Source: Tissierellales bacterium (GTDB taxonomy: Bacteria; Bacillota; Clostridia; Tissierellales; VENL01). Taken from it: a stretch of 64,000 bases of DNA. Within the stretch, counting starts at the first letter, position 1. Every line of letters starts with the position of its first letter. Under the pieces are notes generated by a model, which was not told the DNA's origin, searched no databases, and saw nothing but the letters and a program-made list of their open reading frames with translations. This document shows, piece by piece, positions 53,112-61,957 of this stretch. Made by a program: the position numbers and the translations under genes. Where the stretch lies: positions 38,022 through 102,021 of the forward strand of contig JANQLB010000035.1 in NCBI GenBank assembly GCA_028280805.1, read 5' to 3'.

Positions 53112-53225
53112 CTAGCAGCCACAGAAGCCAAAAAATGGGAAGCAGAAAAGAACTACTAGAAGTAAGAAGAAGAATAGTAATTCAGAACCTATACCGCCGC
53201 CTTTGCCTCCAAATCCATAACCCAT
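53112..53225 (-). CDS. LLFFF microprotein (37 aa), family member 6
   Basis: 37 codons, ATG at 53225, with ATGAGGTGTCTTA before it. MGYGFGGKGGGIGSE, then LLFFFLLLVVLF, then CFPFFGFCGC. Very similar to members 4 and 5. Own strong terminator. With members 2-5 this makes five copies in 3.5 kb, alternating with other genes, each monocistronic. Confidence 0.85.
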   Translation of the reverse strand: MGYGFGGKGGGIGSELLFFFLLLVVLFCFPFFGFCGC

Positions 53226-53313
53226 TAAGACACCTCATTTCATAAGCTATTTAGGATATTATTCATCCTATTTTAATATATGATTTATAATCATTTATGT
53301 GCATATAGTTTAT

Positions 53314-53769
53314 TTATATTAAATTTAAATTTTCATCTTCAATAACCCTGATGGCACCTCTATACCTTTTTTTCCAATGACGTTCTAATTTGCTAATTAA
53401 AAATCCGCTTTTAGGAGACATATGAGCAAATTCCCTTTTGTTTATCATTATTCCTGTATGAGTAATAATGTTGTGGCTTATAGCTAAGTAAATCATATCT
53501 AAGGGGCGAAGATTTTTAAATGGAATTTCGTTTTTAGAGAAATTTCTAATAGCATCAATATATCTTAGCGGTTCGTTTTTATACCAATCTTCATCGATAT
53601 ATTTGCCGTCATCACTAGGAATTTCCACACCAAATTCCTTAAAAAAAACAATAATAAACCCTAAGCAATCTATACCTTCATCTAAGGAACGTCCATTATG
53701 AACAAATTTTGCTGTTTTGAATTTAGGTATTAACTCCTCGATTTTATCCTTATAGTATTTAGGATCCAT
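53314..53769 (-). CDS. NlpC/P60-type cysteine peptidase-like protein
   Basis: 151 residues without a signal peptide. The catalytic Cys lies in EGIDCLGFIIVFFKEFG (near residue 34), the His in HTGIMINKREFAHM (near residue 102). PLDMIYLAIS before the His strand is the usual NlpC/P60 layout. Most family members cut peptidoglycan stem peptides, but a cytosolic form could act on other substrates or be a phage-tail or toxin-type domain. ATG preceded by GGAGGTGTATT. It is divergent from the Tad-like locus, 297 bp away. Confidence 0.8.
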   Translation of the reverse strand: MDPKYYKDKIEELIPKFKTAKFVHNGRSLDEGIDCLGFIIVFFKEFGVEIPSDDGKYIDEDWYKNEPLRYIDAIRNFSKNEIPFKNLRPLDMIYLAISHNIITHTGIMINKREFAHMSPKSGFLISKLERHWKKRYRGAIRVIEDENLNLI

Positions 53770-53910
53770 AATACACCTCCAAATAAAATTGTTAAACTAA
53801 AGTAATCAACTAATATAGTATATGTGTAAGTAGTTAAAGACGTTAATTTGATTTCATAAATTATGTGCTTAAACGTGAAATAAATAAAAATAAAAAATAA
53901 TCTAAAAATA

Positions 53911-53988
53911 ATGTTGACTTTCCTCTCTTTTGAAAATTAAGATAAATAATATAATAAAAAGACCAAAATTATGCATAAAAGTCAACAT
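53911..53988. promoter_or_regulatory. Spaced inverted repeat upstream of the Tad-like locus
   Basis: ATGTTGACTTT (53911-53921) and its exact complement AAAGTCAACAT (53978-53988), 56 nt apart and about 80 bp before the first Tad-like gene. The first arm contains TTGACT, which resembles a -35 box. It could be an operator for a dimeric regulator or a long-range stem. Confidence 0.45.
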
Positions 53989-54066
53989 ATAATTTACAAA
54001 ATTGTGAATAGTTAGTTAAATCGCATAAGATTCAAATAATTTATATTAGTATACAGGAGGATTAAC

Positions 54067-55458
54067 ATGAAAATATTGCTGGCTAGAAACTATAATAAAA
54101 AAGATATATTTTCTCAGCATTTGCAGTCTGAGCTTCAAAAAAGACATGTTCAAGCAGAAATAGTTCAGAGGTTTACTAAAGATGATGTGTTAGAACTATT
54201 AAAGAGAGATACTTCGTTTACAACTTTAGTATTAGAGGAATATGTGCAACAATATTTACCTACAGATATTGATTTTTTCGATAAACTGTTAAATTTAACT
54301 TCTAAATTAAACATTATTTTTATAGCTTCTGATAATCATAAAAGTAAAAAGAGTTTTATTAAAAGTTTATATAATTCTCATGTTTATAATGTATTATTTG
54401 AAGAAGATGCTCAGGTTAATAATATTGTAAAACTAATATTAAATGAACGTAATGCAGATGAAGCTAAATCTTATATGGGATTAGATTATGATGAAGAAAC
54501 GGTCTTGTTATCAGAATCAATTAATCAAACTATTAATTATGATGAAGAAATTAATGATTACAATAAAGAAGTAATTCGACAGGATTTAAAAAACAAAGAA
54601 GAAAAAGAGATTATTACTAAGGAGAAAGTAATTAAAAAAGAGATAGTAAAACATGTTTATACTATTCCCGATGATTATAAAAAAGTAATAGCTGTACTAG
54701 GATTTGAAAATTCAGGAGCTACTACAATTGCAGTTAATTTATCTTATGCACTAAGTAAAAACAAGATTAAAACAGTGCTTATTGACACTGACTATAAAAC
54801 AAAAGATATATATTATCATTTCTCTAAAGATTACTTTGGATGTTTAAGTAAGATTAATAATGTGCAAGATTGTTTTAGTTTAGGTCAAGTTATAAATAAA
54901 CATTTAACAGTATTTTCTGAGCATTATGATGTTAAATTTACTCTTAGTAAAGATTTATTATTTAAGCTTTTAGGACAAGCTAAGAGAAAATCAGATATTG
55001 TGGTGTTAGATATATCTAGCAACCTAAATGATGATGTTATAAAAAATTTACTAGATTTTTCTGACAACATATTAATTGTAGCAAATCAAAATATAAACAA
55101 ATTATATAGAATGTCAGAGCAAATTCTTTGTTTAAAGGAAAATATTCCTTCTGCTCAACTGGTAATAAACAAGTACATAGATAAAATATCTCACTTAGAT
55201 AAAGATAGTATTAAAAAGAATTTTTTCAAAGATTTAAATGGTGAAAAGTACGATATTGATAAAGGTATTAATCAAGTTTTTATTGTAAGAGATGATTTAA
55301 GATCAGTTTTAGAAGGGTTGGCAGAAAGGCAACCAGCTATTAAGATAAAAAATTGTATATTTGAAGAAGACATAAATCAAATTGTTAGTTTCTATTATAG
55401 AAAAAAGGTTAATAAAAAAAGTCTGTTAAATCATGTTGTAGAGTTTTTAAAAAAATAG
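54067..55458 (+). CDS. TadZ/CpaE-like ATPase with N-terminal receiver-like domain (Tad-like locus gene 1)
   Basis: 463 residues. The N-terminal part (1-125) has the alternating strand/helix of an atypical receiver domain. A charged linker (residues about 150-200, rich in Glu/Lys) follows, then a MinD/ParA-like ATPase with GFENSGATTIAVNLSYAL as Walker A. The usual signature Lys is Glu and the P-loop Lys is Ala. TadZ proteins localise Tad pilus machines at the pole; TadZ/CpaE loops often read KGGVGATT, so the ATT is familiar but the loss of the signature Lys is not. First gene of the locus, AGGAGGATTAAC before the ATG. Confidence 0.85.
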   Translation: MKILLARNYNKKDIFSQHLQSELQKRHVQAEIVQRFTKDDVLELLKRDTSFTTLVLEEYVQQYLPTDIDFFDKLLNLTSKLNIIFIASDNHKSKKSFIKSLYNSHVYNVLFEEDAQVNNIVKLILNERNADEAKSYMGLDYDEETVLLSESINQTINYDEEINDYNKEVIRQDLKNKEEKEIITKEKVIKKEIVKHVYTIPDDYKKVIAVLGFENSGATTIAVNLSYALSKNKIKTVLIDTDYKTKDIYYHFSKDYFGCLSKINNVQDCFSLGQVINKHLTVFSEHYDVKFTLSKDLLFKLLGQAKRKSDIVVLDISSNLNDDVIKNLLDFSDNILIVANQNINKLYRMSEQILCLKENIPSAQLVINKYIDKISHLDKDSIKKNFFKDLNGEKYDIDKGINQVFIVRDDLRSVLEGLAERQPAIKIKNCIFEEDINQIVSFYYRKKVNKKSLLNHVVEFLKK

Positions 55459-55475
55459 TCAGGAGGTGTCTAATA

Positions 55476-56225
55476 TTGTTAAGAGAAAAATCAAAGTTAT
55501 TATTTGTTATATTTGTATTAATAATCTTATCAGGTATTTTTTATTACTATGAAAACTACAGAATTCCTAATGTTATTACTAATATTACTCAAGAGATAAA
55601 AAAAGAAATAGATATTAATGCAATGCCTAAAAAGCTGGTAGCAGTGGTCACTAATCCGCAGGGTATAGCTAAATACACAGAGATTACTCAGGAAATCATA
55701 GATCAAAAGATTATTATGACAGAAATTCCAATAAAATTTATTCCGAATGGAGCAGTTAATAATATACAAGATGTCTTAGGAAAAATTACAAAGGAAGAAT
55801 TACGATTGGGAGAGCAGCTTATTATTGATAATTTCTCTAAAGAAGAAAAATGGTTTGACGATTTTGAAAGATTAAAGGAATTTTCAATCATATCAACGGT
55901 AGCTAATGAACTAAAGAGTGGAAACATTGTTGATATTCTAGTTGTTTATGGTAATGGTGATTATGATGTTGTTGTTTCTAAGGTGAAAATTAAAAACCTG
56001 ATAGAAGGTAAAATTGAAGACAATTCAGACAGCTACGCACAAATAGTTATACCTGTAAATGAAACTCAGATTAGAAATTTAATTGCCGCAGATAAGCTGG
56101 GAGATCTTACTGTAAGAATATACTTAGATGAAAGTCAGAAAGCTTCTAAAGAAACATTTAACTATGAAAAAGCTAAGCAGCAGCTTAGATTTGTAGAAGC
56201 TAACGAAAAAGGCGAAGATATGTAA
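55476..56225 (+). CDS. CpaB/RcpC-like SAF-domain pilus assembly protein (Tad-like locus gene 2)
   Basis: 249 residues. One N-terminal helix (residues about 8-24), then a SAF-like domain with KLVAVVTNPQGIAKYTEITQEIIDQKI and LRLGEQLIIDNF, and a second beta-rich part (GNIVDILVVYGNGDYDVVVSKVKI; QIVIPVNETQIRNLIAA). In Tad systems CpaB/RcpC stabilises the apparatus in the envelope. TTG start (55476) with AGGAGGTG, 17 nt after gene 1. Confidence 0.8.
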   Translation: MLREKSKLLFVIFVLIILSGIFYYYENYRIPNVITNITQEIKKEIDINAMPKKLVAVVTNPQGIAKYTEITQEIIDQKIIMTEIPIKFIPNGAVNNIQDVLGKITKEELRLGEQLIIDNFSKEEKWFDDFERLKEFSIISTVANELKSGNIVDILVVYGNGDYDVVVSKVKIKNLIEGKIEDNSDSYAQIVIPVNETQIRNLIAADKLGDLTVRIYLDESQKASKETFNYEKAKQQLRFVEANEKGEDM

Positions 56226-56257
56226 TATTAAAAAATAAGTTGGTTTGAGGTGTTTAT

Positions 56258-57121
56258 ATGCTCATAAGTGTTACAGCTCCCAGTAAAGGACTGGGGCAAA
56301 GTGTGACTACTATTAATTTAGCGGGGATGATTTCAAAGTTAATTGGAGATAGGTCATTAATTATTGATATTAATAAGAATTGTAAAGATATTGTTTACTA
56401 TTTGTCTAACAGTATTTGTTCCAAAGGGTTAGATGATTTTAAAAATCTGCTGCAGGCAAATATGTTAAGTAGTAAAACTTTATTTAATTCATGCGTAAAG
56501 AATGTTCACGAAAGTGTAGATATTATGGATTCTAATGAAAGCTTTGATTTAACTAATAATGAGCTAAACAATCTTATTAATTACACAAAAGCTTACTATC
56601 CAGTAACATTTGTAGACACTATATCCGGGAGAAATGCTTTTTCCAAAGTTTTTTTAAATAAAAGTGATGTAATTATAGTAATTGTTAATCAAACTATTAA
56701 TTCAATCAGTAAAATATTAGAAGATGATTTCTATGAGAAATATAAAGATAAATTAATTTTTGTAGTTAATCAATATATGAATAGTTATAACAATAAGAAA
56801 CTTCGATATACCATTAAAGAAATTAATAAGGATTTGAGTAGAGTTAAAGTGAAAAAAGAAAGGATTTTTAAGCTGGATTTTGATGTAGATTTGATAAATG
56901 AATGTAATGAAAATGGTATTTTGAATTACCTATTCAATAATTCCGGGAAAAATAACGATTATCTTAATCAATTAGAAAAAATATCAGAGTATTTACTTGC
57001 AAACTTTGCAGATATACAGACTGAAGAGTTAACAGCATTAACTAAACAACAGAAAAAGTCTATATTTGCAAGTATATTTAAGCTTAACAAAAGGAGTAAT
57101 TTAAATGAGAATTATGAGTAA
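56258..57121 (+). CDS. Second ParA/CpaE-like ATPase (Tad-like locus gene 3)
   Basis: 287 residues. SVTAPSKGLGQSVTTINLAG at the N-terminus is a deviant Walker A: the signature Lys is kept but the invariant P-loop Lys is Gln. The rest has the ParA fold (SLIIDINKNCKDIVYYL; TFVDTISGRNAF; DVIIVIVNQTINS). It differs clearly from gene 1, so the locus encodes two diverged ATPases of this class, which is uncommon. The end overlaps gene 4 by 17 nt. Confidence 0.78.
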   Translation: MLISVTAPSKGLGQSVTTINLAGMISKLIGDRSLIIDINKNCKDIVYYLSNSICSKGLDDFKNLLQANMLSSKTLFNSCVKNVHESVDIMDSNESFDLTNNELNNLINYTKAYYPVTFVDTISGRNAFSKVFLNKSDVIIVIVNQTINSISKILEDDFYEKYKDKLIFVVNQYMNSYNNKKLRYTIKEINKDLSRVKVKKERIFKLDFDVDLINECNENGILNYLFNNSGKNNDYLNQLEKISEYLLANFADIQTEELTALTKQQKKSIFASIFKLNKRSNLNENYE

Positions 57122-58778
57122 GATAAATAACATGGATTTATATGACTATTTAGAAGAAAGTTTTAAGGAAAGAGTTGATAATCTTTTTAAGGATATTGAT
57201 GTATATCAGAGTTTTTTTGGAATTAAAAAGAGAGAACAAGCAAAAGAAGATGTTAAGAGATTTCAGGATTTTAAAAAGATGTCCATTGGAAATAAAGAAG
57301 CTAGAACGTACGTTATCAATCAATATCTTTTAGCCTTGATGAAGGTTATACAAATATCATCAGAGGAGCTTAGCAGAGTAATAGATTTTAATAATCTTAT
57401 TAATAATGATAAAAGAGTATTATTTGAAATACTTCTAGAAATGTATGATATGTCAGAGTTAATTAATAAATATGAGATAAAAATTAATATGACTGAGAAA
57501 AAACTTGAGGAAATTATAAAGAATGAAGAAGAACATATTAATAAAAGGTTTTATGATTTAAAGAGCAGAGTAAAGGTTCTAGCAACTATTCTTTATACAA
57601 TAAACGATGGAAAGAATCTAATTGATACATTAACATATCACGCAATAAACGAAGTTGGCATAAGAGATAAAGACTATATTTACATAATATATAAAGGAAA
57701 GAAAATACACTTAGAATTCTTAAATTTTAATAAAACCAGCATAATAAAAAATATTCAGTACAAGACCAGTAGAAATGCAAGTCTTAAGTATGATGAAAGT
57801 AATCCTACAGTAACAACAACTTTGAACAATTCTAATCGTGTTACAATTGCAGGATATTCAGCTGTTCCCTCTGGTGACTATTGGTATTACAATGAAAGAA
57901 TCTTTAATCTAGGAGCCATAACGTTAGAGGATTTAAGAGATACTTTTAATACCATAGACCAAAAAATCTATGATCTCCTTATAATTCATATAAAGGGGAG
58001 GGGTTCACATTTAGTTTCGGGTAGTGATATGGGTGTAGGTAAGACAACCTTTTTAACTGCAATGATCGAAAAAATTCCAGATGATTGGGGGATTGGTATA
58101 CTAGACTCTCAAGATGAAATTCAGGCTCAAATAAAATTCTCTCATAAAAATATTAAACCGCTCATAGAAAATCCTCATAGAACCATAGAGGCACTTTTTC
58201 AACAAATGCTAAAGATGTCTAGAGACATTGAAATTGTAGGAGAAATAGTTAAATCGGAGCATATGGCCGAAATGATGAATGCTGCTTTAAGGCTAAATGC
58301 TGGAGTAGGAGGAACTATACATTTACGATCTCCCTATGAAGCAGTAACTAACTGTGTTAACCTTTTAATGAGGACTAATATGTATGACAATAGTAAAACT
58401 GCTGAAAGAGATGTGTCAAGGGCTATAGATTTAGTAATTCACTTAGCAAAGCTGCCGGAAGGAAGAATTATAGTAGAAAGCATAGTAGAGATTGAATATA
58501 TTCAAAACAATCACTTAATAAAGAGTCAATTGGATGACTCAAGAGCTAAGAGAGTTTCTAATTTGATTAATATGGCTCAATTAGCCCTTCAAAAATATTT
58601 ATATCCACATACTTTTACTTACAGAGAATTAATAAAATACGATATATTAAAAGACGATTGGATTGTAATAAATCATCCTTCGGAAGATTATTTTAAAAAG
58701 TTAACACAGTGTCAGAATATAAAAGTCAAAGATATTGAAGAGTTCAAGGAGACTTTTAAAAAAGAAAATAAAAAATAG
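57105..58778 (+). CDS. TadA/CpaF-like secretion ATPase (Tad-like locus gene 4)
   Basis: 557 residues, longer than usual because of an N-terminal region of about 210 residues with long helices. The motor domain has Walker A GSDMGVGKTTFLTAM (near residue 307), an Asp box ILDSQDEIQAQ, a Walker B-like MSRDIEIVGEI and a His box GGTIHLRSPYEAVTNCVN. It powers pilus extension or secretion in the VirB11/GspE superfamily. AAAGGAGTAATTTAA precedes the ATG, inside the end of gene 3. It anchors the assignment of the whole locus. Confidence 0.92.
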   Translation: MRIMSKINNMDLYDYLEESFKERVDNLFKDIDVYQSFFGIKKREQAKEDVKRFQDFKKMSIGNKEARTYVINQYLLALMKVIQISSEELSRVIDFNNLINNDKRVLFEILLEMYDMSELINKYEIKINMTEKKLEEIIKNEEEHINKRFYDLKSRVKVLATILYTINDGKNLIDTLTYHAINEVGIRDKDYIYIIYKGKKIHLEFLNFNKTSIIKNIQYKTSRNASLKYDESNPTVTTTLNNSNRVTIAGYSAVPSGDYWYYNERIFNLGAITLEDLRDTFNTIDQKIYDLLIIHIKGRGSHLVSGSDMGVGKTTFLTAMIEKIPDDWGIGILDSQDEIQAQIKFSHKNIKPLIENPHRTIEALFQQMLKMSRDIEIVGEIVKSEHMAEMMNAALRLNAGVGGTIHLRSPYEAVTNCVNLLMRTNMYDNSKTAERDVSRAIDLVIHLAKLPEGRIIVESIVEIEYIQNNHLIKSQLDDSRAKRVSNLINMAQLALQKYLYPHTFTYRELIKYDILKDDWIVINHPSEDYFKKLTQCQNIKVKDIEEFKETFKKENKK

Positions 58779-58789
58779 AAGGTGGTAAG

Positions 58790-59815
58790 ATGTCATTATT
58801 CAATCAATTGTGGCAAGGTTTGGGGGGGATTTTTAATAAGCTATTTAACATATCTTTTATTGATTTAGTGGACTTAATATGGATTATACCACTGACCTTA
58901 TCTATAATTTTAATATTTATATTTATCTATAATATACTTCAAGCAAAATTAAAAAGACGAAGATACATAATCAATAAAAATCATGTTAGCATTACAAGAA
59001 AACTCACTAATTGGATGTATAAACATGAGCTGACTAAAATATTACTAAACAAAATTGCCATAAAAATCTGTGTTTTTAATGAAAGATCTATTGAAAAAAA
59101 CCGGGAATATAGTTCTGTAATTTTAGTACTTACTCTATTCTTCATAATAACAAATTTTATCTTGTTGATACCCTCATCTTTAATACTATGGTACTATGTA
59201 TTGTTCTTTATTTTTTTCGTTATTATATTCATAACTATAGGGTTTTATATAATAAATACTGTCATTAGATTCAGCTTTACTAAGCAGCTTCCAAGAACCT
59301 TTAAACTGTTAAATAGTAGATTTAGTAAAAATGGCGATATTATACAAGCGATAGATATGTCTTTAGAAGATTTTGATAAAGCGATAGTAAGGGAATTAAC
59401 AAGAATTTCAGAAATATTGGTTAAAAATGATGAGGATAAAATTAATAAAGAGTTTGAAATGATAGATATGGTTTACAAAGATGAGTACTTTACAATATTA
59501 CTTAATTTAATTAAGCATGCTTATTATAAGCCGGGAAATGATGCTGTTAAAAAGGTGTTTGCACATACTACATCCAGTATTCTACTAGAATTACAAGTGC
59601 AGAAAAAACTATCATTAGCTAACATATGGTATATTGCAATGTCATTTTTAATTCCCTATGGAATAATTAAAGTTAAGGACTTTAATCTACATACTTTAGG
59701 AGAAGAAGTTCTCAGTTTTTACTCAAGTCCTTTAGGTATAGGCTTTGAAGTCTTAATATATTTATCAATGTTTGCTTACATATTAGGATTACTGTTATTA
59801 AAAAGGACAGTTTAA
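58790..59815 (+). CDS. TadB-like integral membrane platform protein (Tad-like locus gene 5)
   Basis: 341 residues. Helices are at about 24-46, 105-125, 130-155 and two near the C-terminus (about 280-300, 315-338), with a cytoplasmic loop between (RFSFTKQLPRTFKLLNSRFSKNGDIIQAIDMSLEDFDKAI), in the layout of type II/IV secretion F-domain proteins. It is only 11 nt after tadA. Sequence similarity to TadB is weak by eye; position, size and topology support it. Confidence 0.75.
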   Translation: MSLFNQLWQGLGGIFNKLFNISFIDLVDLIWIIPLTLSIILIFIFIYNILQAKLKRRRYIINKNHVSITRKLTNWMYKHELTKILLNKIAIKICVFNERSIEKNREYSSVILVLTLFFIITNFILLIPSSLILWYYVLFFIFFVIIFITIGFYIINTVIRFSFTKQLPRTFKLLNSRFSKNGDIIQAIDMSLEDFDKAIVRELTRISEILVKNDEDKINKEFEMIDMVYKDEYFTILLNLIKHAYYKPGNDAVKKVFAHTTSSILLELQVQKKLSLANIWYIAMSFLIPYGIIKVKDFNLHTLGEEVLSFYSSPLGIGFEVLIYLSMFAYILGLLLLKRTV

Positions 59816-59882
59816 TTGCTTATATGAAAATTAGAGGATATTATTTTTAGATTAATTTAAGCTTTTTGTCAAAATCAAGGGA

Positions 59883-61079
59883 GTGATAACTAATATGTTT
59901 ATGAATATTCACAAGTTCCTATTTATCTTACCCTTGCTGGTTTCATTTATTCTTTTATATAAGTATTTAGCATCAAGGGTAACGATTTTTAAATTTAAAA
60001 CTATAGAGGAAATACAAAAAAATATAGACAATAAGGGATTTTGGAAATCAATAAAGCTTTATATAACTAAGATATTTGACATGATAGGCAAATATACTTC
60101 TCCTCCAAAAAAGAGTGTGATACATAAAGCCTATAGAAAGTTTTTAAGGTTCACAAAACTAAACGTTGAGAGTTATTTCACTATGAAGTTTATGACAGTT
60201 ATATTTGTTATATTACTTATTTTGATGGTAAGATACACAAATATATCATTATATACTCAAGAAATAGTAAGCAGCTATAGTTATAAACTTGATGCAATAT
60301 ATCAACAAGATGATAGATTAGTTGACAAAGAAAAAGCTTTAAACGACGAAGTTGATTTTTTATATATAGTAATGGATAAAATCAATCCTCATGAGCTAAG
60401 TAATGAACAAATGAAAGAAGAAATATTAGGAGAAATAAAATCAATAATAACAGCTTCTGACAGGCAGCTTCAGCTTCCTAGTTATACTATAGCCAATAAG
60501 GTGTATTACAGATTAAAGGATTATTATTCAGTAAGAGAACCTAAATATTTATTATATTTCATAATATTATCCTTAGCTTTTTTATCCTTTGATGGGGTTA
60601 TATTTGTATATAATGTTTTTGCTAAAGCTGATGCAAAAATTGAACTGAGATTTCTAAAAAAGCTGATTATACTTAATGGAAATTTTAAAGATATGAATTT
60701 TACAGAAATTCTATCATTACTAATAAAAAAATCAAAGTATTATAAAGATATTCTGTTGCAGATAGAAGTAGTTAATAACAAGAATACAGTTGAAAATGAA
60801 CAAGTTTATAGAGATATTCTTTCAAGCGTTAAAGACTATGATGCAAAGCTTTTCTTTGAGAAACTTGAACAGGCAAACAATAGTAATTTCAATTATGCTA
60901 TAAAAAATATAGAAGAAGAAGAATTAATAACACAGGAAGAAAGAAAAATAAAGGTTAATCAAAGGGTAGAGTCAATTCATGCATTTGGAGTGGTTGGAGC
61001 ATTTATAATAATTTTCTTACTTATAAATTATTTACTTATTCCTTGGCTTCAGTCTCAGGATATCTCAGTATATTATTAA
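59883..61079 (+). CDS. TadC-like integral membrane platform protein (Tad-like locus gene 6)
   Basis: 398 residues. Helices are near 10-26, 97-115, 218-245 and 370-392. It has a long extracytoplasmic segment between the second and third helices (residues about 118-215) that standard TadC lacks, and a cytoplasmic loop (DAKIELRFLKKLIILNGNFKDMNF). An extra external domain could contact the pilin-like proteins. The start at 59883 follows AAGGGAGTGAT. Confidence 0.72.
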   Translation: MITNMFMNIHKFLFILPLLVSFILLYKYLASRVTIFKFKTIEEIQKNIDNKGFWKSIKLYITKIFDMIGKYTSPPKKSVIHKAYRKFLRFTKLNVESYFTMKFMTVIFVILLILMVRYTNISLYTQEIVSSYSYKLDAIYQQDDRLVDKEKALNDEVDFLYIVMDKINPHELSNEQMKEEILGEIKSIITASDRQLQLPSYTIANKVYYRLKDYYSVREPKYLLYFIILSLAFLSFDGVIFVYNVFAKADAKIELRFLKKLIILNGNFKDMNFTEILSLLIKKSKYYKDILLQIEVVNNKNTVENEQVYRDILSSVKDYDAKLFFEKLEQANNSNFNYAIKNIEEEELITQEERKIKVNQRVESIHAFGVVGAFIIIFLLINYLLIPWLQSQDISVYY

Positions 61080-61095
61080 AGAAGTAGGTGTTTAA

Positions 61096-61482
61096 ATGAA
61101 AGAAGTTGTTTATTTATTAGTAATAGCTATTATTGTGTTAGGCTTTGTTGCTGGTGATATAATCCCTTTATTTAGAAGTTCTATGGATATTATAGACAAT
61201 ATAGCTCAAAAAGAGTATGAAAACCAGAAAATTAAGTCTGATGTATTATTACCGCTAGAAAAAAGCACAGTTACGGGAGGTGATGTAGTTTCAGTTATTC
61301 GTTATTATCGTGAGGATACAAGTGTCACTGTTGAAGTTACATTAGGAGGAGTAACAAAGATTTATGTAAATGATGATTATAATCCGGCACAATTTGTAAT
61401 TCCATATGATATTCGATTTGATTGCAGCTATGAATATGATGGGGACAAGCTAACTAAAGCCATATACATTGAGAAACAATAA
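61096..61482 (+). CDS. Pilin-like membrane protein A (Tad-like locus gene 7)
   Basis: 128 residues. An N-terminal hydrophobic helix at residues 5-21 (VVYLLVIAIIVLGFVAGD) and then an extracytoplasmic beta-rich domain (SVTVEVTLGGVTKIYVNDD). No G/A-x-x-x-E prepilin peptidase motif was found, so it is not a standard Flp pilin. Homologous in layout, not clearly in sequence, to gene 8. The N-terminal position of the helix would let it polymerise like a pilin or act as a TadE/F-type minor subunit. AAGTAGGTG precedes the ATG. Confidence 0.65.
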   Translation: MKEVVYLLVIAIIVLGFVAGDIIPLFRSSMDIIDNIAQKEYENQKIKSDVLLPLEKSTVTGGDVVSVIRYYREDTSVTVEVTLGGVTKIYVNDDYNPAQFVIPYDIRFDCSYEYDGDKLTKAIYIEKQ

Positions 61483-61514
61483 AAAATTATATTATATGAA
61501 AGGGGTTTATTATT

Positions 61515-61853
61515 ATGAAAACTGTATTAGCAGTATTAGTATTATTAATTATAACTTTAGGGTTAATAGCTGGACCGGTAAGTCAGCAGGTTGCCGGTAT
61601 AAGGGATGCAGGTGAGTCAGGTAAAAAAGAAATGTTAAGGGTTAATTTAATTTCAAGCAATTCAGATATTGTAACAGGTAATGTAGTAAAGAATGATAGT
61701 AAATTACATAATGTGAATATCTTTAACTCACAAGGACAAGCCATGAGTATCATTAATGTATTAGATAAAGCAGTATTCAAGAAAACAATTACATATGATT
61801 CTAACGGAGATATATCTCTTATTAGATTTGATCAGATTGACCTTGGAGGGTGA
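61515..61853 (+). CDS. Pilin-like membrane protein B (Tad-like locus gene 8)
   Basis: 112 residues. Helix 3-19 (VLAVLVLLIITLGLIAG), then a mostly beta/Ser-Asn-rich exterior domain (SNSDIVTGNVVKNDSKLHNVNIFNSQ). Layout parallels gene 7 with similar helix spacing and the same short cytoplasmic side (MK.V). No prepilin motif. GAAAGGGGTTTATT precedes the ATG. Confidence 0.65.
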   Translation: MKTVLAVLVLLIITLGLIAGPVSQQVAGIRDAGESGKKEMLRVNLISSNSDIVTGNVVKNDSKLHNVNIFNSQGQAMSIINVLDKAVFKKTITYDSNGDISLIRFDQIDLGG

Positions 61854-61957
61854 TAAAGGGTGTATTGTTTTTTAATGGAGGTATTATATTAAACCTCTTG
61901 ATAAGAGAGTCGGGAGGTTTAATTATAGCACCTATCAATCCTAAGGAGTTGATGGTT

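Noticed and set aside
53314..53769. Prophage remnant around the NlpC/P60 gene
   Set aside because: No other phage genes, integrase or attachment site nearby.
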